Shown here: one piece after another, positions 25,102-34,476 of the stretch
Position numbering within the stretch: the first letter of the stretch is position 1
Layout of the letters: the number at the start of each line of letters is the position of its first letter
DNA from: Geobacter sp.
GTDB lineage: Bacteria > Desulfobacterota > Desulfuromonadia > Geobacterales > Pseudopelobacteraceae
NCBI GenBank assembly: GCA_003574895.1
Contig: PJFB01000010.1
Location: 62,001-126,000, forward strand
DNA: 64,000 nucleotides
Direction of reading: 5' to 3'
The notes under the pieces: generated by a model
What the model saw: only the letters and a program-made list of their open reading frames with translations
What the model was told of the DNA's origin: nothing
The model's database searches: none
Made by a program: the position numbers and the translations under genes

Positions 25102-25767
25102 TTATAGCTGCGGCTCTTTTGCCAGCCGTTTCATTTCGCTGATAGTGGCGGCATAGTCGCTGCTTCCGAAAACAGCACTGCCTGCAACAAAGACATCGGC
25201 GCCGGCATGGGAGATGCGGGCAATATTGGCTGACTTGACACCACCATCCACTTCAAGTTCCGCATCAGAGCCATGGCGATCGAGCATGGCCCGCATGGCA
25301 TGGATCTTGGGAATACAGGCCTCGATGAAACTCTGGCCGCCGAAACCGGGATTGACGGTCATCAGCAGGACCAAGTCCAGATCGTCGAGAACGTAATCGA
25401 GAACGTTGAGCGGTGTTGCCGGATTGAGTGAGACGCCGGCTTTCTTGCCAAGGGATTTTATGAGTTGCACTGTTCGGTGCAGGTGTCGGACCGCCTCCGC
25501 ATGCACCACGATGATGTCTGCCCCGGCTGCGGCGAAATCCGCAATGTAGCTATCCGGGTTCTCGATCATCAAGTGCACGTCCAGCGGCAGTTCGGTCACC
25601 CGACGGGCAGCCTCCACGATCAGGGGGCCGATGGTGATGTTGGGGACAAAATGGCCATCCATGACGTCGATATGGATATAGTCGGCACCGGCGGCCTCCA
25701 CGGCACGGATTTCGTCGCCGAGCCGGGAGAAATCGGCCGAAAGGATTGAAGGGGCGATCTTTTTCAT
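25102..25767 (-). CDS. rpe: Ribulose-phosphate 3-epimerase
   Basis: A 221-residue TIM-barrel enzyme interconverting ribulose 5-phosphate and xylulose 5-phosphate in the pentose phosphate pathway. Family blocks are [15 protein letters not shown] at the N terminus, [19 protein letters not shown] with the metal-binding His and catalytic Asp, [23 protein letters not shown], and EVDGGV with the second catalytic Asp. Length is typical. It lies 17 bases after rsmB and is part of the htpX-rsmB-rpe run. Confidence 0.96.
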   Translation of the reverse strand: MKKIAPSILSADFSRLGDEIRAVEAAGADYIHIDVMDGHFVPNITIGPLIVEAARRVTELPLDVHLMIENPDSYIADFAAAGADIIVVHAEAVRHLHRTVQLIKSLGKKAGVSLNPATPLNVLDYVLDDLDLVLLMTVNPGFGGQSFIEACIPKIHAMRAMLDRHGSDAELEVDGGVKSANIARISHAGADVFVAGSAVFGSSDYAATISEMKRLAKEPQL

Positions 25768-25784
25768 TGTCAGACCTCAGTGTG

Positions 25785-27146
25785 TCAAGTCATCATTCTC
25801 AATCGTGCCGCGAAAAAACCGTCCATGCCGTGGCGATGGGGCCAGGCGCGAAACATGCCTTCCTGGCTGAAGAGATCCAGATGGTCGGGAAAGGATTCGT
25901 CCAGTTTTTCTAACACAAAATCGGGGTGATGCGAAAGAAAATCCTGCACCACCTGCTCGTTTTCTTCCAGCGAGGTGGAACAGGTTGAATAGACCAGAGT
26001 CCCGCCAGCCCTCAACAGCTTGGTGGCAGTCTTCAGCATGGCTTTCTGGGCAATGGCCAGCCGGGTGATGTCGGCCGGCGTAATTCGCCACTTGGCCTCG
26101 GGATTGCGGCGGATGACACCCAGGCCGGAGCAGGGGGCATCCAGCAGCACCCGGTCAAAGGCAGCAGTTGGGAAAGCCCCGGCCTGGAGCAAATCGGCCA
26201 CGCGGGTGTTGATGATGCTGATGCCGAGGCGCTGGGCGTTTTCCTGGATCAACGGCAGTTTCGATCCGGCAATGTCCATGGCCAGCAGCTCACCCTGATT
26301 GTTCATCAATTGGGCCAGATGGGTAGCTTTGCCTCCTGGAGCGGCACAGGCATCCAGCACCCGTTCACCGGGGCGTGGATCAAGCAGGAGGGAAACCATT
26401 TGGGAAGCCTCGTCCTGGACCGCGAAAAAACCTTCGCGAAATCCGGGCAGGCCGGTCACTGGATGCCGCCCCGCGACCTGTATGCCCAGTGGGGAGTACT
26501 GGCAAGGGATGGCGGCAATGCCGTTTTCGGAGAAACGGCCCAGCAATTCGTCCCTGGTGATCCTCAGGCTGTTGGTTCTCAGCGTCAGTGGCGGTTGCTG
26601 GGAAGAGGCTCGGGCCAGTTGTTCCGCATCGGCGGGCCCGAGTTGGTCGAGCCACTGCCTGACCAGCCATGCCGGATTGGAATGACGTGTGGCTATGGCG
26701 GCGACCGGATCGTCATCAAGTTCTGGAAAGGTGATTTTATCCCTGCGGCGCAGGTAATTGCGCAGGACGGCGTTAACCAGCCCCGTGGCGCGTGGTATCG
26801 CCTGCTTGGCCAGGTTGACCGATTCGTTGACAGCTGCAGATTCGGGGATGCGGTCCAGATAGACCAGCTGATAAAGTCCCAGCCGCAACAGGATCAGCAC
26901 CTGCTGTTCAAGCTTGTTGAGCGGCTGGTCCAGAAGCTGGGACAAGATATGATCGAGGGTGCCCTGGCGTCGCAAGACCCCCAGCACCAGTTCGGTGAAT
27001 AGTCCACGGTCAGGCCCGGACAATTTGTCGGCGTCCAGTTCGCTGTCCATCATCCGGTCGGCGTGACTACCCGTTTTAGCGATGCGGAGCAGGACGGCCC
27101 AGGCTGCCTGGCGAGGATTGGCGCTAAAAGATCCCTGGCGGCTCAA
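25785..27146 (-). CDS. rsmB: 16S rRNA (cytosine-967-C5)-methyltransferase RsmB
   Basis: 453 residues. The N-terminal NusB-like domain (about 10-145) is followed by the RsmB/NOP2-type methyltransferase. SAM-binding [33 protein letters not shown] (proline-cysteine motif IV) and VYSTCS (catalytic Cys motif VI) are all present. It methylates C967 of 16S rRNA. The start overlaps the htpX stop by 4 bases, so the two are translationally coupled, and rpe follows. Confidence 0.96.
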   Translation of the reverse strand: MSRQGSFSANPRQAAWAVLLRIAKTGSHADRMMDSELDADKLSGPDRGLFTELVLGVLRRQGTLDHILSQLLDQPLNKLEQQVLILLRLGLYQLVYLDRIPESAAVNESVNLAKQAIPRATGLVNAVLRNYLRRRDKITFPELDDDPVAAIATRHSNPAWLVRQWLDQLGPADAEQLARASSQQPPLTLRTNSLRITRDELLGRFSENGIAAIPCQYSPLGIQVAGRHPVTGLPGFREGFFAVQDEASQMVSLLLDPRPGERVLDACAAPGGKATHLAQLMNNQGELLAMDIAGSKLPLIQENAQRLGISIINTRVADLLQAGAFPTAAFDRVLLDAPCSGLGVIRRNPEAKWRITPADITRLAIAQKAMLKTATKLLRAGGTLVYSTCSTSLEENEQVVQDFLSHHPDFVLEKLDESFPDHLDLFSQEGMFRAWPHRHGMDGFFAARLRMMT

Positions 27147-27997
27147 TAGCTGTGCGTCCGCGACATCTCTTGCAGTCGGGCCACTCGCTCCGGAATGGGT
27201 GGGTGGGTGGAAAAGAGCGACATCACGCCGCCGCCGGTGAGCGGGTTGACTATGAACATATGGGCTGTGGCGGCGTTGGCATCCAGGGGGATGCGCTGAT
27301 TGCCCATTTCCAGTTTTTGCAGGGCATTGGCCAGGGAGAGCGGGTTGCCGGAGATGCTGGCTCCGCCGGCGTCGGCACCGAATTCCCGGGACCGGGAGAT
27401 GGCCATCTGGATCAGCATGGCCGCGATGGGTGCCAGGATGGCCATGAAGAGCATGCCGAAAATGCCGCCGCCATCGTCGTCATCGCGCCTGCCGCCGCCG
27501 AAGATGGCGGCCCATTGGGCCATGTGGGCCAGGTAGGTGATGGCTCCGGCAAAAGTTGCCGCCAGGGTCGAGATCAGTATGTCGCGGTTTTTGACGTGGG
27601 CCAGTTCATGGGCCATGACCCCGGCCAGTTCGTCATCGTTGAGGATGCGCATTATTCCGGTCGTGGCTGCCACCGCGGCATGATCGGGATTACGGCCCGT
27701 GGCAAAGGCATTGGGGGTGTCGGATTCGATCAGGTAGACCTTGGGCATGGGCAACCCAGCCTGGAGTGCCAGGCGGCGGATGATGCCGTAAAAACGCGGA
27801 TTGTCATGCTCCTCGATCGGCCGGGCACCGTACATGGACAGCACGATCTTGTCAGAAAACCAATAGGAAAAAAAGTTCATCCCGGCGGCCATGAGAAAGG
27901 CAAAGGTCATGCCTCCCTTGCCGCCCAGGGCGCCACCAATGACTACCAGCAGGACGGTCATCAGTCCCATCAGAAAAGTTGTTCTCAGCATGTTCAT
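27143..27997 (-). CDS. htpX: Membrane zinc protease HtpX
   Basis: A 284-residue inner-membrane M48 metalloprotease involved in quality control of membrane proteins. Two N-terminal transmembrane helices (about 5-40), the zinc motif [12 protein letters not shown] (HExxH), two further helices (about 150-170 and 180-205) and the third ligand Glu in [11 protein letters not shown] are visible. The ATG at 27997 has GAGG 8 bases upstream and was chosen over an in-frame TTG at 28012. It opens the htpX-rsmB-rpe run and is divergent from ndk. Confidence 0.95.
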   Translation of the reverse strand: MNMLRTTFLMGLMTVLLVVIGGALGGKGGMTFAFLMAAGMNFFSYWFSDKIVLSMYGARPIEEHDNPRFYGIIRRLALQAGLPMPKVYLIESDTPNAFATGRNPDHAAVAATTGIMRILNDDELAGVMAHELAHVKNRDILISTLAATFAGAITYLAHMAQWAAIFGGGRRDDDDGGGIFGMLFMAILAPIAAMLIQMAISRSREFGADAGGASISGNPLSLANALQKLEMGNQRIPLDANAATAHMFIVNPLTGGGVMSLFSTHPPIPERVARLQEMSRTHSY

Positions 27998-28111
27998 ATC
28001 TGTGCCTCGCAATTATCAAATGACTGGAAATTCCCATCATTTTCATCATAAACATTGCAGGGGCAAAGCGCAAGGCCAGGGCCGCGCAAAGCGCCAAATA
28101 TTTCAAATACC

Positions 28112-28141
28112 TTGACAATGCCGGTTTGGAAGTGCTATCAG
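28112..28141 (+). promoter_or_regulatory. Sigma-70-type promoter for ndk
   Basis: TTGACA (28112-28117), 18-base spacer, TATCAG (28136-28141). The -35 box is ideal and the -10 box matches 4 of 6. It lies about 34 bases before the ndk start, with GGAGG before the ATG. Confidence 0.5.
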
Positions 28142-28174
28142 AAACATCCCTATTTTTAGACAATTGGAGGAATA

Positions 28175-28588
28175 ATGGAACGGACATTCGCTATCATCAA
28201 ACCTGATGCGGTCGAGCGCAAGCTTACCGGCAAGATCCTGGAAAGAATCGAAACCAAAGGCTTCAACATCGTGGGCATGAAAAAGATCAAGCTGAGCAAG
28301 GCCCAGGCCGAGGGCTTCTATTACGTGCACAAGGAGCGCCCCTTCTTCAACGACCTGTGCGCCTTCATGTCCCGCAGTCCCGTGGTCGTGCTCTGCCTGG
28401 AGAAAGAAAACGCCATCGCCGACTGGCGCACCCTGATGGGCGCCACCAATCCGGCCAACGCCGAGCCGGGCACGATCCGCAAGGATTTTGCCGTCAATAT
28501 CGAGGAGAACTCCTCCCATGGTTCCGATGCCCCGGAAACGGCCGCCTTCGAGATCCCCTACTTCTTCAGCGCCCTGGAACTGGTCTGA
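28175..28588 (+). CDS. ndk: Nucleoside diphosphate kinase
   Basis: A 137-residue enzyme that equalises nucleoside triphosphate pools by phosphate transfer through a histidine. The opening [14 protein letters not shown], the [17 protein letters not shown] loop and the active-site histidine in [10 protein letters not shown] are all present. Length is typical of the family. It is a single-gene unit with its own promoter and terminator. GGAGG lies 8 bases before the ATG. Confidence 0.97.
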   Translation: MERTFAIIKPDAVERKLTGKILERIETKGFNIVGMKKIKLSKAQAEGFYYVHKERPFFNDLCAFMSRSPVVVLCLEKENAIADWRTLMGATNPANAEPGTIRKDFAVNIEENSSHGSDAPETAAFEIPYFFSALELV

Positions 28589-28618
28589 CAACGGTTCTTC
28601 AACCGGAATCCTGAACTG

Positions 28619-28647
28619 AAAAGCCCTTCTCGCGGAGGGCTTTTTTA
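28619..28647. terminator. Bidirectional terminator between ndk and miaA
   Basis: AAAAGCCCT, 8-base loop, AGGGCTTTTTT. The T-run supports ndk on the plus strand and the A-run gives T on the minus strand, overlapping the last codon of miaA. Convergent genes share it. Confidence 0.75.
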
Positions 28648-29559
28648 TTGCTGCGCATTCAAGATCTCCCGTGCTTCTGCCAGCGGGTCACCAGCGCCGT
28701 TCACCCAGTTGATGGCGACCCCCTTCTTTTCCATCCTGCGAAACCAGGTTTCCTGGCGCTTGGCAAAGTCGTGGATGGCGCTGTTCAGCTTCTGGAACAG
28801 ATCGTTTGCGGTCAGCTCTCCCCGCAGGAACGCCCCCACAAAGCGGTATTCCAGCCCGTAATAATCCAGCCGCTCCCATGCCACGCCTTCCCCGCGCAGC
28901 CGCTGCACCTCCTCGATCATGCCTTCATTCAGCCGCTGCCTGAGGCGTTCCGTGATTCGGCACCGCAGTTCGGCCCGTTCCCAGCGGATGCCGATCACCA
29001 ACGGCCGGATAGCGGGAAAGGACTCGCCTTCCCCACTGTGGCGCTTCTCGTGGCGGGCAATCTCGATGGCCCGGATGGTTCTGGCCCTGTCCAGCAGGTC
29101 GGTGTTGTTGTGCTGATCGGGCCGGAGGGCCAGGAGCATGGCCGCCAGATCCTCGATGCCTCGCTTTTCAAGTTCCCGCCTCAATGCCGGATCTTCCGGC
29201 ACCTGCACCATTCGGTAGCCGCGCAGGACAGCATCCAGGTACAGGCCTGTGCCGCCGCACACGACCGGCAGGTGACCCCTTGCCGTTATCTCCTCGAACG
29301 CAGTGACAAACAGGCTTTGAAAGGCAAAAACGCTGAATTCCGCGCCAGGTTCGAGGATGTCGATCAGGTGATAGGGGACAGTGCCGTATTCGTGCAGGTC
29401 CTTGCCGGTGCCGATGTCCATCCGCCGGAATACCTGGCGCGAGTCGGCCGAGATGATCTCGCCGCCCAGTTCGGCTGCCAGGGCCACGGCCAGACGGGTC
29501 TTGCCCGAGGCGGTCGGGCCGAGAATGGTCAGGAGGTTGAAGGTGAGTGGGGTAGTCAT
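28645..29559 (-). CDS. miaA: tRNA dimethylallyltransferase MiaA
   Basis: A 304-residue enzyme adding the isopentenyl group to A37 of tRNAs that read UNN codons. P-loop GPTASGKTRLAVALA, ISADSRQVFRRMDIGTGK with the catalytic Asp and Arg, VCGGTGLYLDA, and the C-terminal FAKRQETWFRR are all typical. The ATG at 29559 gives the usual N terminus; an in-frame start at 29607 adds unrelated residues. No clear ribosome binding site is visible before it. It lies 69 bases after the Hsp70-like gene. Confidence 0.95.
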   Translation of the reverse strand: MTTPLTFNLLTILGPTASGKTRLAVALAAELGGEIISADSRQVFRRMDIGTGKDLHEYGTVPYHLIDILEPGAEFSVFAFQSLFVTAFEEITARGHLPVVCGGTGLYLDAVLRGYRMVQVPEDPALRRELEKRGIEDLAAMLLALRPDQHNNTDLLDRARTIRAIEIARHEKRHSGEGESFPAIRPLVIGIRWERAELRCRITERLRQRLNEGMIEEVQRLRGEGVAWERLDYYGLEYRFVGAFLRGELTANDLFQKLNSAIHDFAKRQETWFRRMEKKGVAINWVNGAGDPLAEAREILNAQQ

Positions 29560-29628
29560 GTTGAGATGGATAGTAGCAGAGTTTGCCGGTGAGGCAAAGC
29601 AGCGCAATAGATTTTCAGGCTCCCTTTC

Positions 29629-30900
29629 TCAGACAAAAAGCGGAACGCTGGAACCCAGGCCATGAACGACACTGGTGAAGGCATCCCGGTTTTCAAGTTT
29701 GTCCCGTCCGAATCGCTTGAAAAACAGATCCTGGATATATGGAATCCGCGAGGTGCCACCGGTCAGAAAGACCGTATCCATCTGCGCCGGGAGTATGCCC
29801 GACCTGGCGATTACCTCATCGATGCAGTCCGAAATTTGCTTGAAATTTTCCCCATTGATTGCCTCAAACCCATCCTTGTCAATTTCCTCGCTGATAAACA
29901 GATCTCGCTCAGTGAAGTTTATCAAGGCCCGCTCCATATCGGAAAGCTCGCACTTGGCCTTTTCAATGGCCTGGAACAGGAAAAAACCGTAATTGTCGCT
30001 GATTATATTCTCCAGGTGGTCTATTGCCTTGCGATCATCGGTTGTGCTTTTGATCACGCGGATATGCTCCGTGGTCTTGCGTGCTCTCAGCAACGGGATT
30101 CTGTGCCACTGGCAAAGTGTGTAGATGATGCTCTTGGGGACATTGACCCACTCATCCTTGCCCATGGTCTTGTAGCGGGCATAGCGCCCGAAATAGCGTG
30201 CAACCTTATCCCACATGATCTGCGAATCGAACTTGTCCCCTGCCACATAGACGCCCCCCATGGAGAGTACGTCACTGCGGCGGTCCGAGCGCTCAAAGGC
30301 GCCACCTTTGACGCGGATTACGGAAAAGTCTGAAGTACCTCCACCGAAATCGCCGATGAATGCGATCCGTTCCTGCCCGGGCTGCAAAGACTCTTCAAAG
30401 GCCAGGGCAGCGGCTACCGGTTCATACTGGAACCAGATATTTTTGAAGCCCGCCTTGCGAGCGGCCCTCTCCAGTCGTTGCTGGGCCACGGCGTCCTTGG
30501 CGGCATCCGTGGAAAACACCACCGGTCGCCCCAAAATCACGCTCTCCACGGCGCAGCCCACGAACGCTTCCCCGCGGGCCTTGAGTTTTCTGAGAATTAT
30601 GGCTACCAGATCATCAATTGCGTAACGCTTGCCAAACACCTCGGTATGTTCGAAAGTCGTATTCGGCAGAAAGGTCTTGATCGACTGCATAAAGCGCCCG
30701 GCGGCCCCCTCGCCCACATAGTGCCGGATAGCTTCGTTCCCTGTATAAATCTCGTTGTCCTCGTTAAAATAAAGCACCGAGCGCATAAGCTCTTTTGAGC
30801 CATCATTGCTGTCAACTGCAACCACTTCAACTGAACCGTTTCTATATACTGAAAGCGCCGAATTTGTTGTACCAAAGTCAATACCGAATACGATCTGCAA
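29629..30900 (-). CDS. Hsp70-family (DnaK-like, YegD-type) protein
   Basis: 423 residues covering the actin-like ATPase domain of Hsp70: phosphate-1 motif FGIDFGTTNSALSV, phosphate-2 motif FIGDFGGGTSDFSV, and adenosine motif FLTGGTSRIPYIQDLF near the C terminus. The substrate-binding domain of DnaK is absent, as in E. coli YegD. The start is assigned to TTG (30900), because AAGGAG stands 5 bases before it and the protein then begins right at the nucleotide fold; no in-frame ATG fits. It lies between uvrC and miaA. No J-domain or GrpE partner is nearby, and its clients are unknown. Confidence 0.88.
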   Translation of the reverse strand: MQIVFGIDFGTTNSALSVYRNGSVEVVAVDSNDGSKELMRSVLYFNEDNEIYTGNEAIRHYVGEGAAGRFMQSIKTFLPNTTFEHTEVFGKRYAIDDLVAIILRKLKARGEAFVGCAVESVILGRPVVFSTDAAKDAVAQQRLERAARKAGFKNIWFQYEPVAAALAFEESLQPGQERIAFIGDFGGGTSDFSVIRVKGGAFERSDRRSDVLSMGGVYVAGDKFDSQIMWDKVARYFGRYARYKTMGKDEWVNVPKSIIYTLCQWHRIPLLRARKTTEHIRVIKSTTDDRKAIDHLENIISDNYGFFLFQAIEKAKCELSDMERALINFTERDLFISEEIDKDGFEAINGENFKQISDCIDEVIARSGILPAQMDTVFLTGGTSRIPYIQDLFFKRFGRDKLENRDAFTSVVHGLGSSVPLFV

Positions 30901-30967
30901 AAAAACTCCTTTATAGACTCTAAATTTTATTTGAGGGCAAGCTGTGGGGCTTTCACGAATACAAGTT

Positions 30968-32815
30968 TCAAGTTTGCGGCATTTCTTCGCCATGCAGCAC
31001 GGAGAAAAGCCTTTCTGCCACGCCCTGGTTCATCCCCGCCACCTGGGCGATCTCCGTCACGCCGGCCGCCATCACCCCCTGCAGGCTGCCGAAATGCCGC
31101 AAAAGCGCGGTGCGGCGCTTGACGCCGATGCCTGGGATGTCCTCGATGCCCGAGGCGATCCCCTCCTTGCCGCGCAGCTTGCGGTGGTATTCGATGGCAA
31201 AGCGGTGGGCCTCGTCGCGGATGGCGGCCAGGAGCAGGAGCGCCGGCGAGTTCTGGCGCAGCACAACCGGGTTCTTACGCCCGGGCAGGAAGACCCGTTC
31301 GGCGCTTTTCTCGACCGTGGCCGACTCCGCGTCGCGCATGGTGCGGCTTTTGGCCAGCGATACCAGGCCGAAGCGCTCCTCCAGCCCCAGCCCCCTGACG
31401 ATCGCCAGTGCCGAATTGAGCTGGCCGATGCCGCCGTCCACCACCACCAGGTCCGGCACCCCGGCCTTCTCGATCGTTTCGGGGCGGAAGCGGCGGGAAA
31501 AGACCTCTGACAGCATGGCGAAGTCGTCCTGGCCCTGGACATGGCGGATGCGGTAGCGCCGGTAGTTGGCCTTGTCCGGCCGGCCGTCGCAGAAGGCCAC
31601 GCCGCTCCCCACCGAAAATCGCCCCTGGATGGTGGAGATGTCATAGCATTCGATCCGTTGCGGTATGCGTTCCAGGTGAAGACGTTGCCGCAGGTCTTCC
31701 AGCACTGCCTGCACCGAGGCCGCCTTCTCGACTCGCTCGGCCAGCGCAGCCCTGGCGTTCTTGCAGGCCAATTCCACCAGCTCGCGCTTGGTTCCCCGCA
31801 ACGGGCGGGCAATTGCGACCTTTTTGCCGCAGTTTTCGCTTAACAGCTCGGCCAGGGCTTCCCGCTCCTCGATCTCCAGCGGCAGGAGGATCTCCTGGGG
31901 TACGAAGTTCTCAGCGCTGTAGTACTGGGCCAGGAATGCCGCCACCCCCTCGTTGTCTCCCAACTCCCAGGAGAGGCTGAACAGGCGGCTGCCGGTCAGT
32001 ACCCCTCCGCGCATGAACAGCAGCGCCAGCTCCAACCGGGTATTGTCCCTGAAGAAGCCGATAACGTCGCTGTCTCCGCCAAGCATGACCACCTTCTGCT
32101 TCTCCACCGTGACCTCGATGGAGCGGAGCAGGTTTCGCCAGCGGGCCGCCTCTTCGTAGTGCATGCCTTCGGCCGCCTCTTGCATGCGCCGCTTGAACTC
32201 AGCCACCAGCTGGCGGCTCTTTCCCTCCAGAAACAGCGTGGCTCCCTCCACCAGCGCGGCATAATCCGTTTCTGTGATCAGGCCGTGGCAGGGGGCGCTG
32301 CATTGGCCGATCTGGTGATACAGGCAGGGGCGTTTGCGGGCCAGGCAGCTTTTGAGGGGGTAGTGTCGCAGCGGGAACATCCGCTGGAGCTGGCGCAGCA
32401 CGTCGCGTGCCGCGGAGGCAGAGGAATAGGGGCCGAAGTAACGGGCGCCGTCGCGGGGTATCTTGCGTACGATTGTGAAGCGGGGGAACGTCTCCCGTTG
32501 GTCCAGGCGGAGGGAAAAATAGGTTTTGTCGTCTTTCAGATCGAGGTTGTAACGAGGATGGTGCTGCTTGATGAGGGTGTTTTCCAGCAGCAGCGCTTCC
32601 TTTTCGGTATCGGTTAGCAGCACTTCTATGTCAACGACCTTGGCCATCAGGAACTTGACATGGTAGCGCGAATCGCTTGAACTCCCGAAGTAGGAGCGCA
32701 CCCGCTGCCGCAGGTTCCTGGCCTTGCCGATGTAGATGATCGTGCCCTGGACATCGTACATGAGGTAGACGCCGGGCGAAGTGGGCAACTGCCGTATTTT
32801 ATCTTCCAGGCTCAT
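30968..32815 (-). CDS. uvrC: Excinuclease ABC subunit C
   Basis: A 615-residue UvrC, which makes both incisions in nucleotide excision repair. The GIY-YIG domain (about 10-95: PGVYLMYD, IIYIGKARNLRQRVRSYF), the cysteine region SCLARKRPCLYHQIGQCSAPCHG, a UVR motif (about 195-235), the RNase H-like nuclease (LVVVDGGIGQLNSA with catalytic Asp) and the C-terminal helix-hairpin-helix pair (DIPGIGVKRRTALLRHFGSL) are present in order. It heads a minus-strand run with the Hsp70-like gene and miaA. Confidence 0.96.
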   Translation of the reverse strand: MSLEDKIRQLPTSPGVYLMYDVQGTIIYIGKARNLRQRVRSYFGSSSDSRYHVKFLMAKVVDIEVLLTDTEKEALLLENTLIKQHHPRYNLDLKDDKTYFSLRLDQRETFPRFTIVRKIPRDGARYFGPYSSASAARDVLRQLQRMFPLRHYPLKSCLARKRPCLYHQIGQCSAPCHGLITETDYAALVEGATLFLEGKSRQLVAEFKRRMQEAAEGMHYEEAARWRNLLRSIEVTVEKQKVVMLGGDSDVIGFFRDNTRLELALLFMRGGVLTGSRLFSLSWELGDNEGVAAFLAQYYSAENFVPQEILLPLEIEEREALAELLSENCGKKVAIARPLRGTKRELVELACKNARAALAERVEKAASVQAVLEDLRQRLHLERIPQRIECYDISTIQGRFSVGSGVAFCDGRPDKANYRRYRIRHVQGQDDFAMLSEVFSRRFRPETIEKAGVPDLVVVDGGIGQLNSALAIVRGLGLEERFGLVSLAKSRTMRDAESATVEKSAERVFLPGRKNPVVLRQNSPALLLLAAIRDEAHRFAIEYHRKLRGKEGIASGIEDIPGIGVKRRTALLRHFGSLQGVMAAGVTEIAQVAGMNQGVAERLFSVLHGEEMPQT

Positions 32816-32975
32816 GGGCTACATAGTAACTGCTTGCCGCTGGAAATAAAAGCATCTCTTTATCGATGCATGATGCCTAAAAAAGGGGCAGTGTGCCTAA
32901 TTGGTGTGCGTGTATGTGTTTTGACTCTTGCATAACATTGTTGTGATATCAGCTGGTTGTGGTGATAGTTGCGGA

Positions 32976-32992
32976 TTGGCAACATTATTGCG
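32976..32992 (+). promoter_or_regulatory. Sigma-54 (RpoN) promoter upstream of amtB
   Basis: TTGGCAACATTATTGCG matches the sigma-54 consensus YTGGCACGNNNNTTGCW at nearly every conserved base. The invariant GG (32978-32979) and GC (32990-32991) are separated by exactly 10 bases. Transcription would start near 33003, about 50 bases before the amtB ATG. Ammonium transporters are classic NtrC/sigma-54 targets, so site and gene agree. A weaker sigma-70-like TTGACT...TGATAT pair lies at 32921-32949. Confidence 0.75.
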
Positions 32993-33053
32993 TGCAGATT
33001 TCAGGTTGCCCAACGGCGGGCATATTTCGCAATTACCAACGGGGGTAGTGTGT

Positions 33054-34274
33054 ATGGAGACCATGTCAACGGTGACTGGCCTGAAGAGTAGTGGAGATGT
33101 CCTTTTCCTGATGCTGGGAGCGGTCATGGTTTTTGCCATGCACGCCGGTTTCGCCTTTCTTGAGGTCGGGACGGTGCGCAAAAAGAACCAGGTCAACGCC
33201 TTCGTCAAGATCCTCACCGACTGGTCTGTTTCGACGGTCGTCTATTTTGTCATCGGTTTTCCGATTGCCTACGGCATATCATTCCTGAAGCCGGCCGAGG
33301 AACTGCTGGGCAAGACCCAGGGCTATGACCTGGTGCATTACTTCTTCCTGCTCTGCTTTGCGGCCTGCATCCCGGCCATAATCTCGGGGGGCATAGCAGA
33401 ACGCGCCAAGTTTTGGCCCCAAGTCATTGCCGGGGCGATTTTTGCCGGAATATCCTATCCACTGTTTGAATCGTTCATCTGGGGACAAAACAGTTCTCTG
33501 TTGCAGGGTTTCTTTAAATCCATCGGCGGAGCCGAATTTCATGACTACGCCGGCTCCGTGGTGGTGCACTCCATCGGCGGCTGGATAGCTCTGCCGGCAG
33601 TACTCATCCTGGGTGCCCGCAGCGGCCGCTATATTCGCGGCAAGTCCCACCCCCTGCCAATCAGCAACATCCCCTTTCTGGCGCTTGGTTCCTGGATTCT
33701 GGCAGTGGGCTGGTTCGGATTCAACGTGATGAGCGCCGCCAATCTGGAGAAAATCTCCGGCCTGGTCGCGGTCAACTCCCTGATGGCCATGGTAGGTGGG
33801 GTGCTGGCGGCCCTTGTCGCTGGCAAGAACGACCCCGGCTTTGTTCATAACGGCGCCTTGGCGGGTTTGATAGCAATCTGCGCCGGCAGTGATATCATGC
33901 ATCCCCTGGCAGCCTTTGCCGTGGGCTGCGTGGCGTCGGTAATTTTCGTCTACGGGTTCCACTTTGAACAGGAAAAGCTTCAGATCGACGACGTACTTGG
34001 CGTCTGGCCGCTGCATGGGGTAATCGGCTCCTGGGGCGGCATAGCAGCCGGCATCTTCGGACAGAAGTGGCTGGGCGGTATGGGCGGAGTAAGCTTTGTC
34101 TCCCAGTTGGCCGGAACCCTTTCGGCCATACTCTTTGCGTTGGCAAGTGGTTTTGTGGTATACGGCGTCCTCAGTAGAACCGTTGGCATCAGGTTGAGCG
34201 AGGAAGATGAGTATGCTGGTGCCGACATAGCCATTCACAATATCGGAGCCTACCCCGAAGATAGCATTCGTTAA
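33054..34274 (+). CDS. amtB: Ammonium transporter AmtB
   Basis: A 406-residue Amt/MEP/Rh transporter with about 11 membrane helices. The signature DYAGSVVVHSIGGWIAL contains the conserved Asp and the first pore histidine; PLHGVIGSWGGI carries the second. FALLEVG-type (FAFLEVGTVRKKN) and GGIAERAKF are further family blocks. The ATG at 33054 is preferred to an upstream in-frame start at 32928, which lies before the sigma-54 start point. No glnK/glnB gene is adjacent, which differs from the usual amtB-glnK pairing. Confidence 0.95.
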   Translation: METMSTVTGLKSSGDVLFLMLGAVMVFAMHAGFAFLEVGTVRKKNQVNAFVKILTDWSVSTVVYFVIGFPIAYGISFLKPAEELLGKTQGYDLVHYFFLLCFAACIPAIISGGIAERAKFWPQVIAGAIFAGISYPLFESFIWGQNSSLLQGFFKSIGGAEFHDYAGSVVVHSIGGWIALPAVLILGARSGRYIRGKSHPLPISNIPFLALGSWILAVGWFGFNVMSAANLEKISGLVAVNSLMAMVGGVLAALVAGKNDPGFVHNGALAGLIAICAGSDIMHPLAAFAVGCVASVIFVYGFHFEQEKLQIDDVLGVWPLHGVIGSWGGIAAGIFGQKWLGGMGGVSFVSQLAGTLSAILFALASGFVVYGVLSRTVGIRLSEEDEYAGADIAIHNIGAYPEDSIR

Positions 34275-34310
34275 TCAATTTATTGCTGAAAACCAAATAG
34301 ACCAAATAGA

Positions 34311-34365
34311 AAAGGTGTTGGATAACATTCGGAAAGAATGGAGTCTAACACCTTTAAAATCCTTT
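34311..34365 (+). terminator. Long imperfect hairpin after amtB
   Basis: AAAGGTGTT (34311-34319) pairs with AACACCTTT (34347-34355), and an inner CATTC-GGAAA-GAATG (34326-34340) extends the helix through a few wobble pairs. It starts 36 bases after the amtB stop and is followed by a weak T-rich tail (TCCTTTTCTTTC). It is probably the amtB terminator. Confidence 0.55.
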
Positions 34366-34476
34366 TCTTTCATTGACAAGGGGGGGGAGAGGTGCTATTT
34401 AAAAGGCATTTTTCTGACATATCTCCGCTCTCCGTGCGCCGTTTTTAAAGTGCCGGCCAAGAAGAGGTCCATTATC

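Noticed and set aside
32921-32949. Sigma-70-like TTGACT-17-TGATAT upstream of amtB
   Set aside because: The -10 match is only 3 of 6 and the sigma-54 site is much stronger; it is mentioned under that site only.
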